Shown here: positions 7,675 to 14,298 of the stretch, piece after piece | How the letters are laid out: every line of letters starts with the position of its first letter | How positions within the stretch are numbered: position 1 is the stretch's first letter | Position numbers and translations under genes: made by a program | Notes under the pieces: model-generated | What the model saw: only the letters and a program-made list of their open reading frames with translations | Told to the model about the DNA's origin: nothing | The model's database searches: none | IMG/VR virus record: IMGVR_UViG_3300042261_001067 | Location: 1-27,665 of that record | DNA: 27,665 nucleotides | Source: a virus | Direction: 5' to 3' (one strand)

Positions 7675-8523
7675 TTAATATTTTATAAAATATTTAACAA
7701 TTGCATAAGGAGGTAAATTTGTGAAAGCTTTTCCGCCGCCTGTTGATAAAACATTGATAGTATGTGTATGTGTTCCAGAATCCATTAATCCATAACCACC
7801 AGCCAAAACACTATTTACTACTCTTGATGCTGTTGTGTCAATATGTCCAATGTGATTGCCATCATAGCTATTTGTAGCAGTATGTGTATGTGCAGGTAAA
7901 TTATTAGTAGTTAGAGTAATAGTATTTAAACCACCTGTTTTACTCATAGAATCATATAAAGGTTGAGAAACATCTAATCCCATTAACGTTCTACCCTTAA
8001 AATTAGGTAAATTAAAAGTATTTGTTCCATCACCAGAACCGTATAAAGTTCCAATATTATCAAATAAATTTAAATATGTAGTTCTTGATACTGCTGAACC
8101 ATCGCATTCTAGCCATCCAGCAGGTGGGTTAGTTCTTGCAAAGGCCAAAACGCAACCTACTGGCATTGAATTAGTTGCTACATAATTTGTGCTAGCTAAT
8201 GGCGCAATATCGTTTGTTGTTGGTAAAGGTGCAATTTTAGCGTCAACATAATTTGTGCTGGCTAATGTATTTGTTGCAATTGTTATACTATTATTAACAT
8301 AATTTGTATCTGCTAAATTATTAGTTATGGAAAATTTTGCAAAAGTATTATCTAGGGTTATTAATAAATTAGTACCTTGTAAATATAAAGTTCCCACAAT
8401 ATAAGCATTATTTATAATATTACTACTACCATTTAATGACACAGGACGATTATATGTTTGTATCTGCCCTAAAGTTGAATAACCTATAAAAGTTAATAAC
8501 ATTGTTAATAATATTTTTTTCAT
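7675..8523 (-). CDS. Phage tail-collar-domain fibre protein with signal-like N-terminus
   Basis: The start at 8523 (MKKILLTMLLTF) has GGAG 8 nt upstream and a TATAAATA element 16 nt upstream; the open frame further up begins only at a TTG. The product has 282 residues. Residues 1-20 resemble a Sec signal (Lys-Lys, hydrophobic core, then GQ). Residues about 65-120 contain repeated TNYV segments (ADTNYV, ASTNYVDAK, ASTNYVATN) typical of fibre shafts. Residues 121-182 form a phage tail-collar domain: PVGCVLAFARTNPPAGWLEC, then LYGSGDGTNTFNLPNFKGR. LPAHTHT at 209-215 and THTHT near 251 recall His-x-His metal-binding regions of collar/short-fibre tips. The ending LPPYAIVKYFIKY is the usual collar C-terminus. 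It is most likely a trimeric fibre tip. Confidence 0.92.
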   Translation of the reverse strand: MKKILLTMLLTFIGYSTLGQIQTYNRPVSLNGSSNIINNAYIVGTLYLQGTNLLITLDNTFAKFSITNNLADTNYVNNSITIATNTLASTNYVDAKIAPLPTTNDIAPLASTNYVATNSMPVGCVLAFARTNPPAGWLECDGSAVSRTTYLNLFDNIGTLYGSGDGTNTFNLPNFKGRTLMGLDVSQPLYDSMSKTGGLNTITLTTNNLPAHTHTATNSYDGNHIGHIDTTASRVVNSVLAGGYGLMDSGTHTHTINVLSTGGGKAFTNLPPYAIVKYFIKY

Positions 8524-8539
8524 AATTATACTCCACAAA

Positions 8540-8547
8540 TATTTATA
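8540..8547 (-). promoter_or_regulatory. T4-late-like promoter TATAAATA for the collar-protein gene
   Basis: A perfect TATAAATA lies 16 nt before the ATG at 8523, in the short AT-rich gap left of the GC-rich island. The predicted leader is about 11 nt and contains GGAG. Confidence 0.6.
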
Positions 8548-8554
8548 AATAATT

Positions 8555-8866
8555 TTACTTTTTACTGTCTTTACCAGCCTCTTTCTTTGCCTTGTCCTTC
8601 GCTGACTTTTCTATCACCTCAATCTCTGCCAGTTTCGCAAACAACTTACTAATGGCATCGTCCTTCTTCGCCTGGTTGTTTGCCGCCTGCCACTCTGCAC
8701 GTAGATCGGCATAGCTGACACCTGCCGTCGCGTTCGTGGAGATTGCTGTTGCAAGATCGTGTTTGTTCGCCTCATCCTGATTCCTGATTCCAAGTGGCTC
8801 GCCGGGTGACAGCGTAGCCGTTACCAGAATCAGTGTTCCGAAAAATATGCAGATGTTCTCTCTCAT
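8555..8866 (-). CDS. Small exported helical protein of the GC-rich island
   Basis: The product has 103 residues. Residues 1-20 look like a signal sequence or membrane anchor (MRENICIFFGTLILVTATLS). The rest is charged and helical (AEWQAANNQAKKDDAISKLF; AEIEVIEKSAKDKAKKEAG), ending in a Lys/Asp tail. The ribosome site AAAGGAG is the best in the region and overlaps the TAA stop of the upstream LamG gene, so the pair is co-translated. The codons are GC-rich, unlike nearly all other genes here, which marks it as co-acquired with the upstream gene. The family is not recognised; a small fibre-assembly partner or periplasmic helper for the LamG protein is possible. Confidence 0.65.
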   Translation of the reverse strand: MRENICIFFGTLILVTATLSPGEPLGIRNQDEANKHDLATAISTNATAGVSYADLRAEWQAANNQAKKDDAISKLFAKLAEIEVIEKSAKDKAKKEAGKDSKK

Positions 8867-10253
8867 GTTGGTTCTCCTTTACGGCGCACAAGGTGCGGCC
8901 ATACCTTTGATTGTGATGTTGATGTTGCTCGATGCCCACACTCCCATATTGTTCGTAGTGGAAGAGAAAGTGCAGTTCGTCCGTAGCGCGGTGAACAGCA
9001 GGTTCGACGGGTCTGTGGAGTCCACCAGTAGCGGCTTGTAGCTCCAGTTCGTCAGCGTACCGTCCACAGATACAGCATAGCCCAACTGGTTGTTTGTCAG
9101 GTCTGCGACAGAGTTCGTGCTTTGCGCGATCCAAGTTAACATCTGGTTTGATACAACAAAACTGACAACCTTGTTGGTAATGGTCAGATACATGGACGAT
9201 TGCATTATCGTGCCGTCGCCCTCAGTCCCAGCTCCGGAATTGTACAAAATCTCAATATCTGACTGAGTTAGGACATTGGTATAGACTCGGACATCATCAA
9301 TGGTCCCCTTGAAATGCTTATCCCCATTGTCAGACCCTACACGCAGGGCGTTTGTACTAACTATACCATCAAACGTACCATAATCAAGGGAGGATGATTT
9401 CAGTGAACCATCGAACCATAAGGATATGTTCGTTATAGACGAACCACCCTTCGTGTTGAAAATGGCAACGACATGGTGCCAATTATCGTCATTAGGCTGT
9501 GCTGAATTGTATAGTCGAGAACCATTAAGACAGCCTACGTCCATCTGATTTCCACTTTGATTGAATGCGACAATAAAGCCTGCGCTAGTAACCCAACCGT
9601 CACCACTTTTGGACAGAAGTATTTGGTTGTCGTCGCCAGAACCATTCTTCTTGAACCACAGCGACACAGATACTGATGTGTTGGTTCCTATGAAGCAGGT
9701 GTCGTCATTCATCCTGATGATGTCACTCGTTCCGTTGAACTCTATGCCGCCATTTATCTTTCCGGTAGCGTGCATATCTGCTGTATTCTGTGAGGCTACA
9801 GCATTGAGGGACGCTCCGGCAGAATCCTCGATTGTTGTATTTGCCGCATCATCATTCATCTTGTAATGCGCGACCATTCCGGTAGGTTCATTCGTTGCAG
9901 CCACAGTAACCTGATTCGCGTATCCTGAACTCACCCATTTGTATCCGCTGCTCAGGTTTGTCATAATCCCGTTTTGATCCGTGAACAGGTAGCTAGGCCC
10001 ATCAATAAAACCGCTCCCGGCAGTCAGGCTATGCAGCGCGTCCAGATACCAACTTCGCAGAAGGTTCTTGCTGATCCACGATGCAACAGAAATCTGCGAG
10101 CCGCTTTTCGTGAGCGTGATCCCGTCCACCGTCTGCAAAGGAACCGCAGGATAGGCAGGAAGGGTAGCATCAGTGATGACGGGTGACAGGTTCGTTCCGC
10201 TCCCGATCCGTAGAACACCGTTGCTCTGACTGGTTAGTGTGGTTGTTACGTCA
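8557..10253. other. GC-rich island, probably horizontally acquired
   Basis: Base composition jumps at both edges. Hand counts give 32/60 G+C at 8641-8700 and 33/60 at 10021-10080, against 14/60 at 8341-8400 and 11/60 at 10321-10380. The right edge falls at about codon 50 of the LamG gene, inside the reading frame. The left edge falls at the end of the small helical gene. The island thus carries the body of one protein and a whole second gene under the phage's own start signals. No terminal repeats, transposase or attachment site were seen. Confidence 0.8.
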
Positions 10254-10402
10254 GCAAATACAATTTTTTCAACGGTTATATTAGTTTTAAAAATAATTGG
10301 ATTTTTTTCTATTTTATAATTTTGAGCAAATACTGTGAAGTTTGTTAATATTATATTTAAAAATATTAACAAACTGTATTTTAATTTAAAATAATTATTC
10401 AT
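8879..10402 (-). CDS. Chimeric LamG-domain adhesin/fibre protein
   Basis: The product has 507 residues. Residues 1-26 look like a Sec signal (MNNYFKLKYSLLIFLNIILT ending in VFAQ). Residues 1-50 are encoded by AT-rich DNA, the remainder by GC-rich DNA. A LamG/concanavalin-like domain spans about 177-395: MVAHYKMNDDAANTTIEDSA, then VSLWFKKNG, NWHHVVAIF, LWFDGSLKSSSLD, and GTIDDVRVYTNVLTQSDIEI. The C-terminal 110 residues are beta-rich without a known family. AAGGA precedes the ATG and a CATAAATA element lies upstream. LamG domains usually bind glycans, so a receptor-binding role is plausible. The sharp composition change indicates that a new body was fused onto a resident N-terminus. Whether it is a virion protein or a secreted one is unresolved. 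Confidence 0.82.
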   Translation of the reverse strand: MNNYFKLKYSLLIFLNIILTNFTVFAQNYKIEKNPIIFKTNITVEKIVFADVTTTLTSQSNGVLRIGSGTNLSPVITDATLPAYPAVPLQTVDGITLTKSGSQISVASWISKNLLRSWYLDALHSLTAGSGFIDGPSYLFTDQNGIMTNLSSGYKWVSSGYANQVTVAATNEPTGMVAHYKMNDDAANTTIEDSAGASLNAVASQNTADMHATGKINGGIEFNGTSDIIRMNDDTCFIGTNTSVSVSLWFKKNGSGDDNQILLSKSGDGWVTSAGFIVAFNQSGNQMDVGCLNGSRLYNSAQPNDDNWHHVVAIFNTKGGSSITNISLWFDGSLKSSSLDYGTFDGIVSTNALRVGSDNGDKHFKGTIDDVRVYTNVLTQSDIEILYNSGAGTEGDGTIMQSSMYLTITNKVVSFVVSNQMLTWIAQSTNSVADLTNNQLGYAVSVDGTLTNWSYKPLLVDSTDPSNLLFTALRTNCTFSSTTNNMGVWASSNINITIKGMAAPCAP

Positions 10403-10419
10403 AATATTTTCCTTACAAC

Positions 10420-10427
10420 TATTTATG
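10420..10427 (-). promoter_or_regulatory. TAAATA-type promoter (CATAAATA) for the LamG gene
   Basis: CATAAATA lies 17 nt before the ATG at 10402 and includes the stop codon region of the upstream fibre gene (stop at 10423). It is in AT-rich DNA, outside the GC-rich island, so the foreign segment appears to be driven by a resident promoter. Confidence 0.5.
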
Positions 10428-11785
10428 TATACAATGGAATTTTTAAAGCACTACCATTTATATTTATGGTTAAAAATAGATCAGATGATGTTACAGTACC
10501 ATAAAATGTTGTAGCATTTGTTAATACTATATCAGAACTACTTAATGTTCCACTTGTGCTCACATTTCCATGCATAGATATTGTACCGTCTGGTGTATAT
10601 GGTTTTATACAATCTGTTGATAGACAATCACTTAATGACAACCCATTTAAATTTAAAGTAGCATCTGATAAACTATAAGTGATATCTTGTCTTTGTAAAG
10701 TTCTACACCATACATCTATAGGTCTTGCAATATCTCTTGCACTTAAATAATAATTATAATTATCTAGTACAAAAAAGCTAAAAGATTGTCCAGCATCAAT
10801 AATCATTCCTACATTATGAGCGTGTTCAACATCAGAATCAGGTAATAATCCTAAATTTCCAACTCTTGCTAACCCAACTACTTTTTCTTGATTTAAATTA
10901 TCTACAACTATACCAAAAATTTCACCATAAGATGTTGATGATAATGCTTCTACAGTAACGGTAACAAATAATTCGTTATCACCCGATGGAACTATTACTA
11001 AAGTACTTGAAGTGTTTGATGCAATAGTTGAAGAATCGCCTAAAGGTTGGTTATAACTTAATTCAGTCCATTTATCTTTAATATTAAAAGTAAAATTCGA
11101 TGATAAACCTAAATAAGTATTAGCACTTATAACATTTGTATTTATTATATTAGCATTATTGATATTATTATTATTTAAATTAATATTATCATAACAATTT
11201 ATATCAGGATTGCCTCGCAAATCTGTCACAGTTAAATCTACTACATCTAAATTACCAACAGGCTCTGTGACTGTTAAATTATCAGTATTAACAGTTGAAA
11301 AATCTCCTGTGCGTGTAACATATAAATCTCTATTGGTTTTTAAATCCCCACCAAAACTTGCCCAAGAGGTTCCAGATATTCCAATACCATTTAAAAGCAA
11401 ATTATTATAACCAGGTATTAAAATATAAGAAGGTATTGATAAACTATAATCTTCTCCAATTACCATAAATCCGCTAAGTTCTGAATAATTTAAGTCTAAT
11501 TGATGAATTGTTGCAGAAAGTGCTGTTAAATTAGATACTAAAAGCTTGTTAGGAGGCAAAATTTCTATTAAATCTCCAGAAAAAGGACGAATATTGTTCG
11601 TTGCTATGTCTCTTGCAGAAAGTAAGGAACCGTCTGGATATATTACAAATTCACCACGCCAATTATTTGAAAAACTTGCAATAGGATCGTGTGCTGAATC
11701 CGGTATTGCAGAATTAGGTTGTGAATGATGATTAAATCTATGAAATTTCAATTTTGTTATCGTTGTTTTTTTAATTACAACTTCA
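10423..11785 (-). CDS. Fibre-like structural protein, 3' exon of an intron-split gene
   Basis: The open frame has no ATG at its 5' end; only a TTG at 11751 could serve, and it lacks a ribosome site. Joining 12074-12043 to 11785-10423 gives 1,395 nt, exactly 464 codons plus stop, with the new N-terminus MFVVPTLVDD-F-EVVIKK continuing in frame. The protein is rich in Asn/Ser/Thr and beta strands. It has a segment of repeated NLTV/DLTVTDL units (about residues 180-205), an Asn-rich linker (LNNNNINNANIINTN), and a C-terminal part with GTISMHGNVSTSGTLSSSD-like repeats typical of phage fibres. YLSARDIARPIDVW echoes LLSARDIATNNIRP nearer the N-terminus. No signal peptide is present, unlike several neighbours. 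Fibre function is inferred from composition and context. Confidence 0.75.
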
Positions 11786-12042
11786 CATAGTTTATATAAT
11801 TCTATATGTTCAGACTATATCATCAACCTTTCGGTTGTGCGGCACTCTTGTCGGATTTATTGTTTTGCTACTCATCCATTAGTCGTTACACCTTCTGGTT
11901 ACTTTTATACTTTTCTCCAGCTTGGCTCGGTATTCAAGCTTTTAACTCGTTCACCGAATTCACCGCATTTTACATTAGATATTTCTATCTAACGCCACTT
12001 TTCAATGGTGAAATCTATTGCTCGTATTATTAACTCTCCTTC
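11786..12042 (-). ncRNA. Group I intron, subgroup IA-like, 257 nt, self-splicing core
   Basis: The core helices can be traced on the minus strand. P3 is TGCGG (11967-11963) with CCGCA (11842-11838). P4 is TTCGGT (11958-11953) with ACCGAG (11931-11926). P6 is CTGG (11920-11917) with CCAG (11898-11895). P7 is GACTA (11884-11880) with TAGTC (11817-11813). P8 is CAACC-GAAA-GGTTG (11837-11824). Between P7 and P3' are extra bases that can form P7.1 (GGAT/ATCC), a hallmark of group IA. P1 pairs exon TGACTT with internal guide GAGTTA, giving the required U.G pair at 12043. After a P9 hairpin (ATATA-GAAT-TATAT) the intron ends ...CTATG, the terminal G at 11786. There is no ORF inside. The class and core are firm; the exact splice sites are predictions supported by the restored reading frame. 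Confidence 0.85.
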
Positions 12043-12074
12043 AAGTCATCTACTAATGTAGGTACAACAAACAT
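12043..12074 (-). CDS. Predicted 32-nt first exon of the fibre-like gene
   Basis: ATG at 12074 opens ten codons (MFVVPTLVDD) plus TT, which joins the first base of the 3' exon to make a Phe codon. Unspliced, the frame reaches a stop within four more codons. No strong Shine-Dalgarno is visible before the ATG; a GTG three codons upstream in frame is an alternative. A TATAAATA element lies 36 nt upstream. Confidence 0.6.
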
Positions 12075-12110
12075 TGTTGCCACTATTCTATTAGAGTTTA
12101 TACTTTAAAA

Positions 12111-12118
12111 TATTTATA
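12111..12118 (-). promoter_or_regulatory. T4-late-like promoter TATAAATA for the intron-containing gene
   Basis: A perfect TATAAATA lies on the minus strand 36 nt before the predicted first-exon ATG. The AT-rich stretch 12075-12194 contains no gene and appears to be a divergent promoter region shared with the plus-strand endonuclease gene. Confidence 0.5.
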
Positions 12119-12169
12119 TACCTAATTAAAAAATTATTAATAAAAATATTATTAAAAATAGTGTTTATA

Positions 12170-12177
12170 ACTAAATA
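12170..12177 (+). promoter_or_regulatory. TAAATA-type promoter (ACTAAATA) for the endonuclease gene
   Basis: ACTAAATACTTA on the plus strand matches, over 12 bases, the minus-strand element at 7633-7644. It lies 17 nt before the endonuclease ATG and is followed by AGAGGAAG as ribosome site. The endonuclease gene therefore seems to have its own late-type promoter. Confidence 0.5.
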
Positions 12178-12194
12178 CTTACAAGAGGAAGCAT

Positions 12195-13496
12195 ATGAAT
12201 TTAGAAATAGAAAAAAACAATTTAAATTTTTATTATTTAATAGGATTAATTTGTACTGATGGTAATATACGATATCCAGAATGCGATAAAACAAATAGAG
12301 CATATAGTGTTAGAATTGGGCTACATAATGATGATATTGATCTATTAAATAAAATCAAAAAATTATATGGAGGTAGTTTATATATATCAAAAACTCATAA
12401 ATATACTGTATGGCAATTAAACGATAAGAATTTGGTAAATTTTCTTAAAGAAATAGGTTTAACAAACAGAAAAACATATAATTTAGATATAGAAAAATGG
12501 TTTGATAATTTAAATATATCATATAAATTATCATTTTTACGTGGATGTTGGGATGGCGATGGATCAATAAATATTTATAATAGAAAAACTGGAGCAACAA
12601 AATCAGTAACAACCCACATTTGTTCTGCTTCTATAAAATTTATTAATCTTTTTAAAAACCATTTCAAATTAGGTCAAATTAAAATTATTTCTAAAGATAA
12701 ACAAAATTCATATAAAAAAGATATAATATCTACAGTTGATTTATATTATTATCATTTAAATGGCAAAAATAGTTTAATATTAAAACAAATATATGAAAAT
12801 ATAGATATAAATAGTTTGTTTATAAAAAGAAAATATGAAAATTGGTTAAAAATTTTAGAATATTATAACACACATCAAGATAGGTTTGTTACTTCTAAAT
12901 ATTATGGAGCATCTTTTTGTAAATCAACAAAAAAATGGACATGTTTAATTAAAAATAATTATAATAATTATAATTTATCTGGATTTCCAACTGAAAAAGA
13001 TGCTGCTATAGCATATGACATTTGTACAATTTTCTTTAAAAAATCTGAATGTAAAATCAATTTTCCAACTTTAATTGATGAATATAATCAAATATTAACA
13101 AACGAGTTAAAAGGTTCAAGTGATTTTAATATATTAAAACAGAACATACAAAGCATAATTCAAAAAGTATCTATATCAAGCAATAAAATAAAAACAAAAA
13201 ATATAAATCAAAAAAATTATAAAGGTGTTCAAAAACACTTTACAAAATTTATTTGTTATATACATTTTAAAAAGAAATCAATACAAGTAAAACCTAGATT
13301 TGATACTGAAATAAAAGCTGCTATTATTAGGGACACTTTATATTATAACATAAATAAAGGTGAAAAACTATACAATTTAAATTTTATAGAAAAAATAGAA
13401 GAATATAAACAATTTGATATTAATACATTAATTAACTATTTTACTCCAAATAAATATAAATTTATAATAGAAAATTTAGATAAAACTGATCAATAA
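12195..13496 (+). CDS. LAGLIDADG homing endonuclease with AP2-like DNA-binding repeats
   Basis: The product has 433 residues and is the only plus-strand gene. LAGLIDADG motif 1 is LIGLICTDGNI (about 15-25) and motif 2 is FLRGCWDGDGS (about 114-124); the Asp residues D22 and D120/D122 sit at the catalytic positions. A single chain with both motifs should act as a monomer cutting an asymmetric site. Residues about 230-290 (YYGASFCKSTKKWTCLI, then GFPTEKDAAIAYDI) and about 337-390 (YKGVQKHFTKFICYI, then FDTEIKAAIIRD) match the AP2 DNA-binding fold found in other homing endonucleases. The gene starts 120 nt from the first exon of the intron-split gene, on the opposite strand, and its end overlaps the next minus-strand gene by 7 nt. 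It is very AT-rich and Asn/Lys-rich. It looks freestanding rather than intron-encoded. Confidence 0.9.
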   Translation: MNLEIEKNNLNFYYLIGLICTDGNIRYPECDKTNRAYSVRIGLHNDDIDLLNKIKKLYGGSLYISKTHKYTVWQLNDKNLVNFLKEIGLTNRKTYNLDIEKWFDNLNISYKLSFLRGCWDGDGSINIYNRKTGATKSVTTHICSASIKFINLFKNHFKLGQIKIISKDKQNSYKKDIISTVDLYYYHLNGKNSLILKQIYENIDINSLFIKRKYENWLKILEYYNTHQDRFVTSKYYGASFCKSTKKWTCLIKNNYNNYNLSGFPTEKDAAIAYDICTIFFKKSECKINFPTLIDEYNQILTNELKGSSDFNILKQNIQSIIQKVSISSNKIKTKNINQKNYKGVQKHFTKFICYIHFKKKSIQVKPRFDTEIKAAIIRDTLYYNINKGEKLYNLNFIEKIEEYKQFDINTLINYFTPNKYKFIIENLDKTDQ

Positions 13497-13696
13497 TTAT
13501 ATACTATTTCTTTATTTTCTTTCCAAACTAAAACTCCATCACTTCTAAGTCCAGTAATTATTACAATTTTTTTCCCTTCTACTATAAAAGGTGCCTTATA
13601 ATTACTCCATTTTATTTTATGATCTGTATGTGAATGAAATATTATTGACAATAAAACAATATTTATTATTAGTAAAATTAATGCACAATATTTCAT
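13490..13696 (-). CDS. Small membrane-anchored protein
   Basis: The product has 68 residues. Residues 4-21 are a hydrophobic N-terminal anchor (CALILLIINIVLLSIIF), followed by a short polar domain with KIKWSNYKAPFIVEGKK and VIITGLRSDGVLVWKENK, probably beta-stranded. The ribosome site TAAGG includes the TAA stop of the upstream gene, so the pair is translationally coupled. The gene converges on the endonuclease gene and their ends overlap by 7 nt. No family is recognised; a small inner-membrane or periplasmic helper is the most one can say. Confidence 0.65.
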   Translation of the reverse strand: MKYCALILLIINIVLLSIIFHSHTDHKIKWSNYKAPFIVEGKKIVIITGLRSDGVLVWKENKEIVYNY

Positions 13697-13703
13697 TTCA
13701 ACC

Positions 13704-14282
13704 TTAAAACATATGAATCATATATAACATAAATTTAATAAATTGTGGAACTTCCATTATTTTAATCAATTTTATAGCAAAAGAAAAATATGTGGTTGTT
13801 ATTAAAACTGCTATAGTATTACCAATAATGAAATTTTTAATAGACATATTTCTAAAAGCAGAACAAATTACAACGCTGCTACTAAGTGGGGTTGGAATTA
13901 ATCTAATTAGTGTTACATAATACCATTTAACATTAGTTATTAATCCTTTTAATAAAATTTTATCATACCATCTTTTAATTTTTTTATTTTTTAAATAATC
14001 AATATATTCTTTTGATATATCTTTATCCTTTTTATAAAATAAAACCCATCTCCAATAAAAGAAATATAAACAACTATTAATTGCCCACAAAAAAGACATT
14101 AATGGTATAGTTATGTAAGGTCCATATAAATAACTGGTATTCATTATAATCCATGTGGGAGGTGGAATACCATTAAAATGGCTTACCATTATTGCTGATA
14201 AGGTATAAATATTATTTGCACCAATACTATATAAAAAATAAAATAGCAATAAAGATAATATAATTATTAAGATTTTTTTCAT
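13704..14282 (-). CDS. VTT/DedA-like (SNARE-associated family) membrane protein
   Basis: The product has 192 residues with hydrophobic segments at about 4-20, 52-80, 115-145 (re-entrant-like) and 150-175. The segment YVTLIRLIPTPLSSSVVICSAFRNMSIKNFIIGNTI resembles the conserved R-x-x-P-x-x-P ... F-x-x-G-N/T block of VTT/DedA/TVP38 proteins, which act in lipid scrambling or transport across the inner membrane. The match is by motif only and the family is divergent. It is encoded inside a run of structural genes, directly before the small anchored protein. The start has no clear ribosome site; a TCTAAATA element ends 6 nt before it, so the mRNA may be leaderless. The role in phage infection is unknown. 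Confidence 0.6.
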   Translation of the reverse strand: MKKILIIILSLLLFYFLYSIGANNIYTLSAIMVSHFNGIPPPTWIIMNTSYLYGPYITIPLMSFLWAINSCLYFFYWRWVLFYKKDKDISKEYIDYLKNKKIKRWYDKILLKGLITNVKWYYVTLIRLIPTPLSSSVVICSAFRNMSIKNFIIGNTIAVLITTTYFSFAIKLIKIMEVPQFIKFMLYMIHMF

Positions 14283-14288
14283 TTATGA

Positions 14289-14296
14289 TATTTAGA
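14289..14296 (-). promoter_or_regulatory. TAAATA-type element (TCTAAATA) before the VTT-like gene
   Basis: TCTAAATA ends 6 nt before the ATG at 14282. With T4-late spacing transcription would begin at or next to the A of the start codon. It overlaps the end region between the two genes (upstream stop at 14299). Confidence 0.35.
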
Positions 14297-14298
14297 AA

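Noticed and set aside
8772-9134. A 120-codon minus-strand frame and a 64-codon plus-strand frame inside the GC-rich island
   Set aside because: Both overlap the LamG and small helical genes, have low-complexity His/Arg-rich products, and result from the absence of AT-rich stop codons in GC-rich DNA.
8557-10253. GC-rich island as an assembly artefact
   Set aside because: The reading frame of the LamG gene crosses the right edge intact and keeps a sensible promoter, ribosome site and signal sequence, which favours a real fusion; read coverage would still be needed to exclude it.
11750-11785. TTG at 11751 as the real start of the fibre-like protein
   Set aside because: There is no ribosome site before it, and the group I core directly upstream with an in-frame short exon explains the missing start better.
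12195-13496. Endonuclease gene as part of the group I intron (intron extending to beyond 13496)
   Set aside because: A consistent P1 with U.G pair and a restored reading frame place the intron's 5' end at 12042, and the 68-codon gene at 13490-13696 is complete, leaving no 5' exon on the far side.
1657-14282. Stop-codon recoding (TAG or TGA read as an amino acid), as seen in some huge phages
   Set aside because: TAG ends the gene at 7088 just before the next ribosome site, TGA ends the gene at 13490, and large genes are free of in-frame TAG/TGA, so standard code fits.
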